Below are positions 1 through 8,043 of a stretch of 64,000 bases of DNA, in pieces. The stretch lies in the NCBI RefSeq assembly GCF_003385515.1, contig NZ_QNVT01000006.1, forward strand, positions 62,001 through 126,000, written 5' to 3'. Each line of letters starts with the position of its first letter. Within the stretch, counting starts at the first letter, position 1. The translations under genes and the position numbers were made by a program. The DNA is from Chryseobacterium pennae (lineage in GTDB: Bacteria; Bacteroidota; Bacteroidia; Flavobacteriales; Weeksellaceae). Below the pieces are notes generated by a model. That model saw only the letters and a program-made list of their open reading frames with translations. It was not told where the DNA came from and did not search any database.

Positions 1-723
1 GCTTATGATGAAAAGCAGGAAGTATTGAAAGGTATTGATTTTAAAGTAAATCCCGGAGAAACAGTGGCCATTGTAGGAGCTACAGGAGCCGGAAAATCTA
101 CAATTATCAGCTTGATCACAAGATTGTATGATATCAATTCAGGAAATATTCTTATTGATGATGTGGATTTAAAAGATTATGAACTTTATAATCTGAGAAG
201 CCATATTGGGGTGGTATTGCAGGATGTTTTTCTGTTCCACGGAAGTATTTTTGAAAATCTGGCGTTTGGTGATGATAGTATTACACTGGAAAAAATAAAA
301 GCAGGTGCTAAGGAAATTGAAGTAGATCAGTTTATTGAGAAACTTCCGGGTGGTTATGACTATGTGGTAAGTGAAAGAGGCTCTTCAATCTCTTTAGGGC
401 AAAGACAATTGCTGTCGTTCCTGAGAGCTTATCTGTCTGATCCTAAAATTTTAATTCTGGATGAAGCTACTTCTTCTATTGACCATGAAAGTGAAAAACT
501 GATTCAGCGAGCTACGGAAAAAATTACCAAAAACAGAACCTCTATCATTATTGCCCACAGGCTTTCCACGATTGAAAAGGCGGATAAGATCATTGTGATG
601 GAGCACGGTAAAATTGTTGAAGAAGGAAAGCATCTGGAACTTCTGGATAGAAATGGATATTATGCCACTCTTTACAAAGCACAGCTTCGACATGAAGTGG
701 AACTTGAAGAAGAAAAGAAGTAA
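1..723 (+). CDS. ABC exporter ATP-binding domain, 3' part of gene
   Basis: The frame is open from the first base, so the start and the membrane domain lie outside the window. What is visible is a complete nucleotide-binding domain: Walker A GATGAGKST, a Q-loop at VVLQDVF, the signature SLGQRQ, Walker B ILILDEATSS with the catalytic Glu, and the switch His in IIAHRLS. The preceding SERG and the arrangement of motifs are those of MsbA/MdlB-type half-transporters, in which this domain follows six membrane helices on the same chain. It would power export of a lipid or hydrophobic compound across the inner membrane; the substrate cannot be told. No downstream gene shares its strand. Confidence 0.93.
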   Translation, partial: AYDEKQEVLKGIDFKVNPGETVAIVGATGAGKSTIISLITRLYDINSGNILIDDVDLKDYELYNLRSHIGVVLQDVFLFHGSIFENLAFGDDSITLEKIKAGAKEIEVDQFIEKLPGGYDYVVSERGSSISLGQRQLLSFLRAYLSDPKILILDEATSSIDHESEKLIQRATEKITKNRTSIIIAHRLSTIEKADKIIVMEHGKIVEEGKHLELLDRNGYYATLYKAQLRHEVELEEEKK

Positions 724-778
724 TAAAGAAAGAAATATAGGATTTATTAAGAAATCTCTAGTTCAATATTTGAAATAC

Positions 779-824
779 ATAATGGCTTAGAAAATAGTTG
801 AGAAACTATGCTCTAAGCCATTAT
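779..824. terminator. Long hairpin between convergent genes
   Basis: A 12-base perfect inverted repeat (ATAATGGCTTAG and its complement) encloses a second, inner inverted repeat (ATAGTT/AACTAT). It lies between the ends of the plus-strand ABC gene and the minus-strand lipoprotein gene, where a shared terminator is expected. The T-run is weak on both sides, so a role as an RNA end-protecting hairpin is equally possible. Confidence 0.55.
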
Positions 825-830
825 AATTTA

Positions 831-1346
831 TTAATTAATGTCAGATAAAATCGTATAATTTGAAATGTTATTAACATTTTGAACCGCAGCCATACTGAAT
901 TTATAAGCATTGAAAATCTCCATGCTGACAATCCATCTCAAGGTATTACCCTCTCTAAAATAAAATTTTCCGGTTGTAACATCATGAATTAAACCATTAT
1001 CTACAAGTAATGGACTGTCAAATCCTTTTGCGGTAAGGACTGTAGCTTCCATACGTGAATTAAAAGTATATCTGAAAGTCTTAGGTGAAGTAAACAGACC
1101 ATTCCATGTCATTTCTGAAGCAACATGCCTCCAGCTTCCTCTGAAAAGAATGCAAAAGTATACATTTCCATTTTCAGTTACTTTAATAAAATCTCCGTTT
1201 TTACTGGATATGGGTTCTCTAACTCCTTTTGCCTGACTTTGAGTCGTAGATTTTGTTGGTGATGTCAATACAGTGTTTTCATTGTCATCATTAGAACAAG
1301 AAAGGGTGAGTAGTGCCAGAAATGAAGCACAAATAATTTTTTTCAT
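831..1346 (-). CDS. Hypothetical lipoprotein
   Basis: I do not recognise the family. The chosen start gives a classic lipoprotein signal: MKKIICASF, a hydrophobic core and the lipobox LTLSC, so the mature protein starts at a lipidated Cys and sits in the periplasm or outer membrane. An in-frame Met 11 codons further upstream (1379) would put extra residues before the signal peptide and is less likely. The mature part is a roughly 150-residue soluble domain after a Ser/Thr/Gln-rich linker, with many aromatic residues. It stands alone, with a hairpin on its downstream side and a promoter-like box upstream. Confidence 0.8.
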   Translation of the reverse strand: MKKIICASFLALLTLSCSNDDNENTVLTSPTKSTTQSQAKGVREPISSKNGDFIKVTENGNVYFCILFRGSWRHVASEMTWNGLFTSPKTFRYTFNSRMEATVLTAKGFDSPLLVDNGLIHDVTTGKFYFREGNTLRWIVSMEIFNAYKFSMAAVQNVNNISNYTILSDIN

Positions 1347-1376
1347 AGAAATTAGTCTATTATTTATTTTAAACCT

Positions 1377-1384
1377 CAAAGATA
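1377..1384 (-). promoter_or_regulatory. Candidate flavobacterial -7 box
   Basis: On the minus strand the sequence reads TATCTTTG, which fits the TAnnTTTG -7 element known for Bacteroidota sigma-ABfr promoters. It lies about 30 bases before the chosen lipoprotein start. A clear -33 TTG is not seen, so support is partial. Confidence 0.4.
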
Positions 1385-1533
1385 TATGTTTTAAATTATT
1401 TTATCACCATTTGGTGTAATATGATATCTTTATTTCTTTTTACAGCGGCATAAAGTATCAGTGTAATATTCAATAATAATATCAAAGTTTTTCGATTTTT
1501 TTATTTTCCAAAAAAAGATTCAATATTACTATT

Positions 1534-1562
1534 AAAAAAGAGAGCTAATTGCTCTCTTTTTT
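1534..1562. terminator. Intrinsic terminator, both directions
   Basis: Six A, GAGAGC, a five-base loop, GCTCTC, six T. It stands 15 bases after the stop of the minus-strand metalloprotease gene and would stop transcription on either strand. Confidence 0.85.
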
Positions 1563-1577
1563 GTTTATTTCATTTAA

Positions 1578-3362
1578 TTAAAATTGTAATTTTTTAGTCA
1601 GTACCTTTCCATCTTTTAGCACTACATTTACTGTGATGATTGTGCTCTTTTGATTGATAGGAAGTCTAAATTCAGAAGCATTGACGTCTGTTCTGTTTAC
1701 CAATAGCTTTCCTGATGCATCATAGATATGTAATGAAGCAATTTTTGATTCCCCTTTTACATATACTGAATTTTCATCCTTGGTGATGAATGAGTTATTC
1801 TTTGAAGTTACATCGTTTACAGACAATGTAGCCTGTGGTACTATGGTGACGGAATAATCTTCTACTTGCCCATATTTTGGTGTATAACATGATGTAATGA
1901 TAGTGCCTGCTATATCACCGATAACTCTCATTCTTAAAGGCGTATTCAATACAGCACTTGATGGTGGAGTTACGGAGGCGGTAGCAAATGAACCATTAGC
2001 TACCCCTGTCTGATTCAAAATAAGCTCTGTAGTTTCATCAAATTGGCCATCATTGTTGTAATCAATATAAGCTTTTATAAGGTGGTTGTTGCTTGTTCCC
2101 GGAGCAACAGTGATTGTGGTCGCTGTGTTGCTAGGAATTGTGGTTTTACTGGTCCCCAGGCAATAGCTTCCGGTAAAATTTTCATAGAAATTATTGATTG
2201 GCTGTTTGTAATTGTTGGAAGAATTGTTGATACTTCCAAACTTTACAGCAGTAATTCCGATGTTATAATTTCCAGGAGTGCTTATTGTTGTTGGAGTACA
2301 TGCATTGGTAAGGGATACATTATTATTGGGGGTTATACTTGAAGTAACCGGAGAGTTGATTAACGATTGTCTGAACTTAAGAAGTTGTGCTGTGGCACGA
2401 TCGGTTTGTCCTTGGGTAAACAAATCTCTGAAGCAAAATGTATAAGACATTACATTTCTTTCTCCACCAGCATATACAAGGCTTGTACATGGGTTGATTT
2501 GTCCGGCCTGGCAGTTTCTTGGAACAGAAGCATGATAAAGGCTTTTCATAGGTTCAGTATCACATACTAAATCTCCATTCAGGGTACAGTCGGTATTTAC
2601 CGGGCAATCTCCTGTAGTAGCGTTATAGCCTTCGTGAGTGTGTCTTAACCCTAAAGCATGACCAAATTCGTGGGCTAAAGTCTGTGCATTGACTGCCGAG
2701 GCACTCGTTGCCATGAAAGAATAATCGTTACTCCCTCCTGGATAATAAGCATAACCATTTAATCCACCAGCGTTGGAAGTCAGTTTTTTCACAACATAGA
2801 TATTATAATACTTGCTGGTATCCCATTGCCCCATAGCAGTGATCTCTGTTGCCAGTACTGCATTCATCGTATTGTCATCATTTACCCCGCCGCTTACGTA
2901 TTTTGGAAGTCCGGAAGCATCAATTCTATTGATTCCATTGGTTGCATTGCAATTAGGATCTATCTTCGCAAAAACGAATTTTACAGGTAAAGCTGAACTT
3001 GTAGCAGCCATTCCACTAGATGGGCTACCTGCAAAAACACCATTGGTATAGTTTACCCAGGCTATAATATCTGCATCAGACTTATTATTAACATTTCCTA
3101 TTGGGCTTCCGTCACCTACAACGTGTACAACGATGGGAATTTCATATATCTGGTTTTGGCCATTCTTAGCAGCCAGTTTTCCAGTTTTTATCATTTTGGA
3201 TAATTCCAGATTGAAGTTTTCATCCTGGATCTTTTCGTTCGGGAACTTGGCATAATGTTTTCTCATTAATTCGTCAGTTCCACATTCTAAAAATTCTATA
3301 TTCTGTGAATAAAAATTTGAAGATAAAGTTGCTGTAATAAGCAGAAATAATAGTTTTTTCAA
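1578..3362 (-). CDS. Secreted M43 (pappalysin-type) zinc metalloprotease with GEVED and C-terminal sorting-type domains
   Basis: 594 residues. An N-terminal signal peptide of about 19 residues ends at FYSQ. The catalytic domain carries the extended zinc motif H231-E232-x-x-H235-x-x-G-x-x-H241 and a downstream Met-turn (NVMSYTF), as in M43 metzincins such as ulilysin and MEP1-like cytophagalysins. Around residues 400-510 a GEVED-type beta domain is visible (DYNNDGQFD, then GQVEDYSV). The last 75 residues resemble a type IX secretion sorting domain (HIYDASGKLL, ending in KLQF), though they lack a clean YPNP motif. The protein is probably exported by the T9SS and digests extracellular protein. 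It is monocistronic, flanked by a terminator. Confidence 0.92.
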   Translation of the reverse strand: MKKLLFLLITATLSSNFYSQNIEFLECGTDELMRKHYAKFPNEKIQDENFNLELSKMIKTGKLAAKNGQNQIYEIPIVVHVVGDGSPIGNVNNKSDADIIAWVNYTNGVFAGSPSSGMAATSSALPVKFVFAKIDPNCNATNGINRIDASGLPKYVSGGVNDDNTMNAVLATEITAMGQWDTSKYYNIYVVKKLTSNAGGLNGYAYYPGGSNDYSFMATSASAVNAQTLAHEFGHALGLRHTHEGYNATTGDCPVNTDCTLNGDLVCDTEPMKSLYHASVPRNCQAGQINPCTSLVYAGGERNVMSYTFCFRDLFTQGQTDRATAQLLKFRQSLINSPVTSSITPNNNVSLTNACTPTTISTPGNYNIGITAVKFGSINNSSNNYKQPINNFYENFTGSYCLGTSKTTIPSNTATTITVAPGTSNNHLIKAYIDYNNDGQFDETTELILNQTGVANGSFATASVTPPSSAVLNTPLRMRVIGDIAGTIITSCYTPKYGQVEDYSVTIVPQATLSVNDVTSKNNSFITKDENSVYVKGESKIASLHIYDASGKLLVNRTDVNASEFRLPINQKSTIITVNVVLKDGKVLTKKLQF

Positions 3363-3421
3363 AGTTATTTATTTAAGTGTTGTTTTTTTGTCCGCCAAAA
3401 ATAAATAAAAAACTATAAAAA

Positions 3422-4036
3422 TCAGTGCTTTTTAAAGCTGCAGAAAATAAAGTTTTGGGTAGTATCGAAAGGAGTAGTGTGATCTTCCCCAATACATTGA
3501 ATCTTATCGAAATCTCCGTTAAATTTTGTAGAAAGAGATTCCTCATCATATTGCTGAATATCAAGTCCACTGCATTTAGCAGGCCCATTTTTGGAAAAAG
3601 TTCCTAAAATCAGGAAGCCATTAATACTATTATTCGCAAGGTCAATATATTTTGCAACCTGTTCTGAAGTAGTCAGGAAATGGAAGGCAGCTCTGTCATG
3701 CCAGATATCATAGGTTTCTGTAGGTTCAAAAGTGGTAATATCTGTAGCAATCCATTTAATTTTGCTTGCACTGTCACCCAGTCTTTGTTTTGCTTTTTCC
3801 AAAGCTTTGTCAGAAATATCCAATACGGTAATGTTTTCATAACCTTCTTCAAGCAGAAAATCAACAAGATTACTGTCTCCACCGCCAATGTCTATGATTT
3901 TCGCCTCTTTTCCCAATCCGAAAGAATTAATAAAATCAAGAGAAGTCTGAGGCTTTTTCTGAGTCCAGCTTACCTGATCGGGATTTTTAGTTTCGTAAAC
4001 ATTTTCCCAATGGTTTTTATTGTCGGAAGAATTCAT
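3422..4036 (-). CDS. Class I SAM-dependent methyltransferase
   Basis: 204 residues, a compact Rossmann-fold methyltransferase. Motif I is IIDIGGGDSNLVDFLLEEG near residues 46-64, followed by the acidic end of strand beta-2 (VLDISDKAL) and a motif with DIWHDRAAFHFL typical of TPMT/trans-aconitate-like small-molecule enzymes. The N-terminal HWENVYETKNPDQVSW segment is common in this subgroup. Its start overlaps the preceding gene by four bases, so it is the last gene of the hydrolase-sigma-membrane protein operon. The substrate is unknown. Confidence 0.9.
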   Translation of the reverse strand: MNSSDNKNHWENVYETKNPDQVSWTQKKPQTSLDFINSFGLGKEAKIIDIGGGDSNLVDFLLEEGYENITVLDISDKALEKAKQRLGDSASKIKWIATDITTFEPTETYDIWHDRAAFHFLTTSEQVAKYIDLANNSINGFLILGTFSKNGPAKCSGLDIQQYDEESLSTKFNGDFDKIQCIGEDHTTPFDTTQNFIFCSFKKH

Positions 4037-4626
4037 ATTTCCTTTAACTGATTATTTATTTCCTCAAATTTATTAATTAATCCGTCAATTTTCCCCTGTT
4101 GTTTCTTAATTGTTTTAGGTCTGATATAAAACCAGTTGAAAACAATCCACAATAGAGTAACGGCATAAGTCAGAATTGCAGAAACAGATGACATTTTTGA
4201 AGCGTATTCATACATATACAGGCATATTCCGAGAAACAGCATCATGAAGTATATATTAAGCATGGTGGTCTGCATAAATTTCTGTTTGTTCTTTATGCGA
4301 TAGAGATTCTGAAGATAGTCGCTGTTGGATTGGGTGTTATCAATTTTATAAAAGATCATAAACATCCTGTTGTAAGCCAATAGAAAGATAACCATAGCCA
4401 GAATAACAAGTACGATTCCAATCTTTGTACTGATCAGTTGAGGCTGGTAACGATACCAGATAAAAGCAATACACAAGCTGGTTGCAATCAGTAAAAGGTT
4501 AGTAAGGATAAGTTTACGAAGGTTTTCATTTTTAAATTTTTTCAGAGTATTGAGAAGCTCTTCTATATTAGGTTTCTTGGAAGTCTGCTGTTTCCAGATA
4601 TTTTTAAAATCAATATTAGTATCCAT
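4033..4626 (-). CDS. Membrane protein paired with ECF sigma factor (possible regulator of it)
   Basis: 197 residues with four predicted membrane segments (about residues 40-60, 65-88, 115-138, 145-165), a cytosolic N-terminal stretch of about 35 residues and a Lys/Gln-rich C-terminal tail. The start overlaps the sigma gene by 11 bases, which implies coupled translation. Genes placed directly after ECF sigma factors often encode their anti-sigma factors, but no zinc-finger or FecR-type anti-sigma domain is visible here, so that role is an inference from position only. In flavobacteria similar sigma plus four-helix membrane protein pairs are common. Confidence 0.8.
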   Translation of the reverse strand: MDTNIDFKNIWKQQTSKKPNIEELLNTLKKFKNENLRKLILTNLLLIATSLCIAFIWYRYQPQLISTKIGIVLVILAMVIFLLAYNRMFMIFYKIDNTQSNSDYLQNLYRIKNKQKFMQTTMLNIYFMMLFLGICLYMYEYASKMSSVSAILTYAVTLLWIVFNWFYIRPKTIKKQQGKIDGLINKFEEINNQLKEI

Positions 4627-5086
4627 TGTGTTTAAATTTTTGTGTTAATTTTTCTTTGATCCTGTGGATTTTTACCCGGATGTTAGACTCCGAGAGTCCT
4701 GTAATCTGAGCTATTTCTGCCTGTTTTAGTTCTTCCAGTTCCAGAGAGATGATAATTCTGTCTGTTTCCGGAAGCTCTGAAATAAACTGATAGAGCAGCA
4801 GTATCTGAGGTTCCATAGATTCCTGTTTTTTCTCTTCCAGATTAATGGGTAAATCTGTTTTAGAAAATCTTTTTTCTTTTTCTATCTGTCGGAGGCAGTT
4901 GTTGGAAGCAATTCTGAAGATCCATGTTCCGATTCCTGATTCATTTCTGAACTTCGGAAGTTGCTGCCAAACGATGATGAATGTTTCCTGAGCAAGATCC
5001 TGAGCGAGGTCGGGATCATTTACATATCCCATGCACAAGCGGAAAATTTTTTGCCAATAGGTTTCGTAAATATCCTCAAATACCAT
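4616..5086 (-). CDS. ECF-type RNA polymerase sigma factor
   Basis: 156 residues. Region 2 is clear (YVNDPDLAQDLAQETFIIVW, then WIFRIASNNCLRQI), and region 4 carries the helix-turn-helix (ELKQAEIAQITGLSESNIRVKIHRIKEKL) used for -35 recognition. No region 1 or 3, as expected for the group 4 family. The start codon overlaps the stop of the upstream hydrolase gene (TAATG), and the next gene overlaps its end, so all four genes are probably translated together. The signal sensed is not known. Confidence 0.94.
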   Translation of the reverse strand: MVFEDIYETYWQKIFRLCMGYVNDPDLAQDLAQETFIIVWQQLPKFRNESGIGTWIFRIASNNCLRQIEKEKRFSKTDLPINLEEKKQESMEPQILLLYQFISELPETDRIIISLELEELKQAEIAQITGLSESNIRVKIHRIKEKLTQKFKHNGY

Positions 5087-5937
5087 TATTTTGCGGATAA
5101 AAAGTTATTAAGCTGATTAAAATACCATTCTTTGTCATCATACATAATGAAGTGTAATCCTTTTGTGGAATATTGAAGATTAGCATTTTTAAGATTGGAG
5201 TACTGTGCTTCAATGGATGGTTTCATAAATACAAAATAAGACTCTAAAAGAATAAGAGAGGGGCACTGTATATTTTTGATAGTTTCCCTAAGATCTGTAT
5301 TAGAGAAATCACAATACATTTTTGCAAATGTTTTTCTGTCAGATTTCATACTCCAGTTAATCACAGTTTCCTGCATAGAAGTGTCAGCCAAAAGGCGTGG
5401 GATAGTCTGAGTCTGCATTTTTCGAAAGTTTTCATCGGGCATTGCTGTAAACTTACTGATGGTGGTTGAGCAGTCATTGTTTTCCTTGGATTTAAAATTA
5501 GGGTCGGAGATTGCTGCCAGGCAAGGTAACGTATCTACAATTACAATTTTACCTGCCAGCTCAGGATAATCTGAAGCAATTGCCAGAGCGAGTCCACCAC
5601 CCATACTGTGTCCAATGATAATGGGCTTTTCAATTTTATTGTTCTTTATATAAGCTGCAATTCCCTTTTCCCAATCTTTGAAGCTGGCCTCAGCATTGGG
5701 TTTTGCTCCTGCAAATCCTGCCATAGTTAAAGTATAACAGGTGAAATCTTTTTCAAACTTTGCAGTTGTTTCGTTCCATACATCTCCTGAAGATGCAAAT
5801 CCGGGAATCAGAATTAAAGACTGTTTTCCCTTTCCGGTTTTCTTCACCTCAAACGGGTATGTTTTTTCCTGACCAAATATATTACATACTGCTGCAAAAA
5901 ATAACATGATGATAAGAAGGAATGTGAATTTTTTCAT
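5086..5937 (-). CDS. Exported alpha/beta hydrolase
   Basis: 283 residues. A signal peptide (MKKFTFLLIIMLFFAAVCNIFGQ) points to export. The fold shows LILIPGFASSGDVW (oxyanion loop), the nucleophile elbow IIGHSMGGGLAL with Ser in GHSMGG, an Asp region and the C-terminal catalytic His in KGLHFIMYDD. It is an esterase or lipase-like hydrolase of the periplasm. First gene of a four-gene overlapping operon with an ECF sigma factor, which suggests that the hydrolase takes part in or responds to an envelope signal. Confidence 0.88.
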   Translation of the reverse strand: MKKFTFLLIIMLFFAAVCNIFGQEKTYPFEVKKTGKGKQSLILIPGFASSGDVWNETTAKFEKDFTCYTLTMAGFAGAKPNAEASFKDWEKGIAAYIKNNKIEKPIIIGHSMGGGLALAIASDYPELAGKIVIVDTLPCLAAISDPNFKSKENNDCSTTISKFTAMPDENFRKMQTQTIPRLLADTSMQETVINWSMKSDRKTFAKMYCDFSNTDLRETIKNIQCPSLILLESYFVFMKPSIEAQYSNLKNANLQYSTKGLHFIMYDDKEWYFNQLNNFLSAK

Positions 5938-6300
5938 GATTTCTAAAGTTTTAAGGTTTATTTGTCTTTTAGAGACGAGAGTTTTTAAAATGTTACACTA
6001 TTTTTTAGTTTTTTTTGAAAAAATATTTTTTTTCGTTGAAAAGGCTTACTGTAAAGGAAAGTGTATGTTGAATTTTTTTTTACTATCTTCTTAAGGGGGT
6101 TGCATTTTCTTAAATAAATATGATAAATATCATGATGAGTACGATGTATACGTTTGTTTCTCCGTATTCCCTCTCTGGTGGGTGATTAATTATGGTTGTG
6201 AAATGAATTGTATTTTGGCTATTTTGATAAATAAAACGAATAAATAATGGTGTAAAGGTGTTTATATTGATAAAATTTGCTAAATTTATTAAAAATTTAA
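5938..6300. other. Gene-free AT-rich divergent intergenic region
   Basis: About 360 bases between the divergent hydrolase operon and the small plus-strand gene. I see only T- and A-rich tracts and short frames without coding character. It must hold the promoters for both directions; I could not identify a convincing TTG-TAnnTTTG pair. Confidence 0.5.
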
Positions 6301-6334
6301 GTCGCTGCCCCGGGAAGTGATGGGGTAGATCGGC
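6301..6334 (+). promoter_or_regulatory. GC-rich hairpin in the leader of the small gene
   Basis: GTCG-CTGCCCC, a ten-base loop, GGGGTAG, a two-base AT bulge and CGGC pair into an 11-bp stem. It is sharply GC-rich within an otherwise AT-rich leader and ends 37 bases before the ATG at 6372, so it may sit in the 5' untranslated region as an RNA structure controlling translation or stability. I know no named RNA family that matches. Confidence 0.45.
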
Positions 6335-6371
6335 AAAAATGAAATTTTAACTAAAAAATTTAAAAATATAA

Positions 6372-6587
6372 ATGAGCAGTAGTATCCAGGATGAATTTAA
6401 AGTCTTTAAAGACGAGCTAAAAAAACTTAATATTGAAGTACAGAAAGTCGTAAAAGTAGGAAACGGAAGTATGGATTTTCATGAAGTTTTCTACAAATCA
6501 CCACGATATGAAGAGGTGAAAACTGTGTATGTTCAGCGTCATAATCTGGACAGTATGATAGAAAAATTTAAACAAGCTTACCATTAA
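6372..6587 (+). CDS. Small conserved-looking hypothetical protein (71 aa)
   Basis: A 71-residue soluble, charged protein with a predicted helical start (QDEFKVFKDELKKLNIEV), a short beta part and a helical end (LDSMIEKFKQAYH). No signal or membrane segment, so cytosolic. I do not recognise the family. It is one of the few plus-strand genes here, and is supported as real by its coding composition, its own structured leader and a strong terminator five bases after the stop. Confidence 0.75.
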   Translation: MSSSIQDEFKVFKDELKKLNIEVQKVVKVGNGSMDFHEVFYKSPRYEEVKTVYVQRHNLDSMIEKFKQAYH

Positions 6588-6591
6588 AATA

Positions 6592-6627
6592 AACCCGGCG
6601 CCGCAGAGAATCTGCGGCGCCGGGTTT
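6592..6627 (+). terminator. Strong Rho-independent terminator
   Basis: A very GC-rich perfect stem of about 15 bp (CCCGGCGCCGCAGA paired with its complement) with a four-base loop and a T-run, directly after the 71-residue gene. Confidence 0.92.
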
Positions 6628-6729
6628 TTATAGGTTTAATCGCGAATAAGAAACTCCAAAATATTAATGGAAAATGCTATTGAGTAGGCTGTTCTTTAAT
6701 CGGCTGAGTAATCAGGAGCATTTAGAAAA

Positions 6730-8022
6730 TTAATCTTTGTCCAGTGTTGATGTATTTTTAGTATCCTTCATCCCGATATATACTACGAGAGAAAATAAGA
6801 TACAACCAGTAATATACCAGTAGAAATATTCTTCAGAACCGATCTTTTTAAACCAAAGAGCAATATATTCTGCAGTTCCTCCAAAAATGGCTACTGTAAT
6901 TGCGTAAGGAAGACCTACACCCAACGCCCTGATCTCAGACGGAAAAAGTTCAGCCTTTACCACCGCATTAATGGAGGTATAGCCACTTACAATGATGAGT
7001 GCTGCCATAATAAGGAAAAAAGCACTCCACATTGAAGTTGTGGTACTAAGTGCTGTTAGAAGCGGAACCGTACATAAAGTTCCCAGAACACCAAATCCCA
7101 GAAGGAGTGGACGTCTTCCGATCCTGTCAGAGAGTCCTCCGAATACAGGTTGGAGGCATGCGAATATAAATAGAGAAACAAAAGAAATTAAGGTTGATTG
7201 CTCCTTGCTGAGATGAACGGTATTCACCAGAAATTTCTGCATATAGGTGGTATAGGTATAAAATGCCAATGTTCCTCCCAAAGTAAGACCTACAACAGTA
7301 AGTAAAGCTTTAGGATGTTTGAGAAGCTCTTTAATAGTTCCTTTTTTCTTTTCATTGAAATCTTTTTTATTTTCGAAGGCTTCCGTTTCATGAAGATTGG
7401 CTCGTAGATATAATGCTATAATGGAAAGCAGAGCTCCTATAACGAAAGGAATTCTCCAGCCCCATTCCTCCAGCTGAGCTTCTGATAATATTAGTTTTTG
7501 CAGAATCAGCTGAATTCCTAATGCAATAAGTTGTCCGCCAATCAGGGTGACATACTGAAAGCTTGAATAGAAGCCTCTTCTGTCTTCCGTTGCCATCTCA
7601 CTGAGATAAGTGGCTGAAACGCCATATTCTCCACCCACACTTAGACCCTGTAATAATCTTGCAATTAAAAGTAGGATAGGAGCCAAGATACCTATAGTTT
7701 TATAAGTTGGGGTAAGGGCAATAAGAAGAGAACCAAAGGACATCAGCAGTACGGAAAGAGTCATTGCTTTTTTTCTTCCGATTTTGTCGGCTATACTTCC
7801 AAATAACCATCCTCCAATAGGACGCATAAGGAAACCGACTGCAAAAATCCCTGCAGTATTCATTAATTGAGCATTGAGATCAGAATCCGGGAAAAAGGAA
7901 TTGGAGAAATAAATAGCAAAGGCAGCATAAGCATACCAGTCATACCATTCAACAAGATTTCCTATAGATCCGCCTACAATGGCTTTGATTCTCTGAGCAG
8001 TAGAAATTGGGTTAGTATTCAT
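6730..8022 (-). CDS. MFS permease, metabolite:H+ symporter (KgtP-like) family
   Basis: 430 residues with about 12 membrane helices. The N-terminus carries the typical MHS signature (GNLVEWYDWYAYAAFA), the loop 2-3 motif GSIADKIGRKKAMTL and its half-repeat GGLSDRIGRRPLLL. MHS-family members such as KgtP, ShiA and ProP import dicarboxylates, shikimate or osmolytes with protons; this one resembles the alpha-ketoglutarate permease branch, but the substrate is inferred. It starts 21 bases after the porin gene, and the two probably form an outer/inner membrane uptake pair. Confidence 0.9.
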   Translation of the reverse strand: MNTNPISTAQRIKAIVGGSIGNLVEWYDWYAYAAFAIYFSNSFFPDSDLNAQLMNTAGIFAVGFLMRPIGGWLFGSIADKIGRKKAMTLSVLLMSFGSLLIALTPTYKTIGILAPILLLIARLLQGLSVGGEYGVSATYLSEMATEDRRGFYSSFQYVTLIGGQLIALGIQLILQKLILSEAQLEEWGWRIPFVIGALLSIIALYLRANLHETEAFENKKDFNEKKKGTIKELLKHPKALLTVVGLTLGGTLAFYTYTTYMQKFLVNTVHLSKEQSTLISFVSLFIFACLQPVFGGLSDRIGRRPLLLGFGVLGTLCTVPLLTALSTTTSMWSAFFLIMAALIIVSGYTSINAVVKAELFPSEIRALGVGLPYAITVAIFGGTAEYIALWFKKIGSEEYFYWYITGCILFSLVVYIGMKDTKNTSTLDKD

Positions 8023-8043
8023 AAGAGTAAGATATTAATTTTT

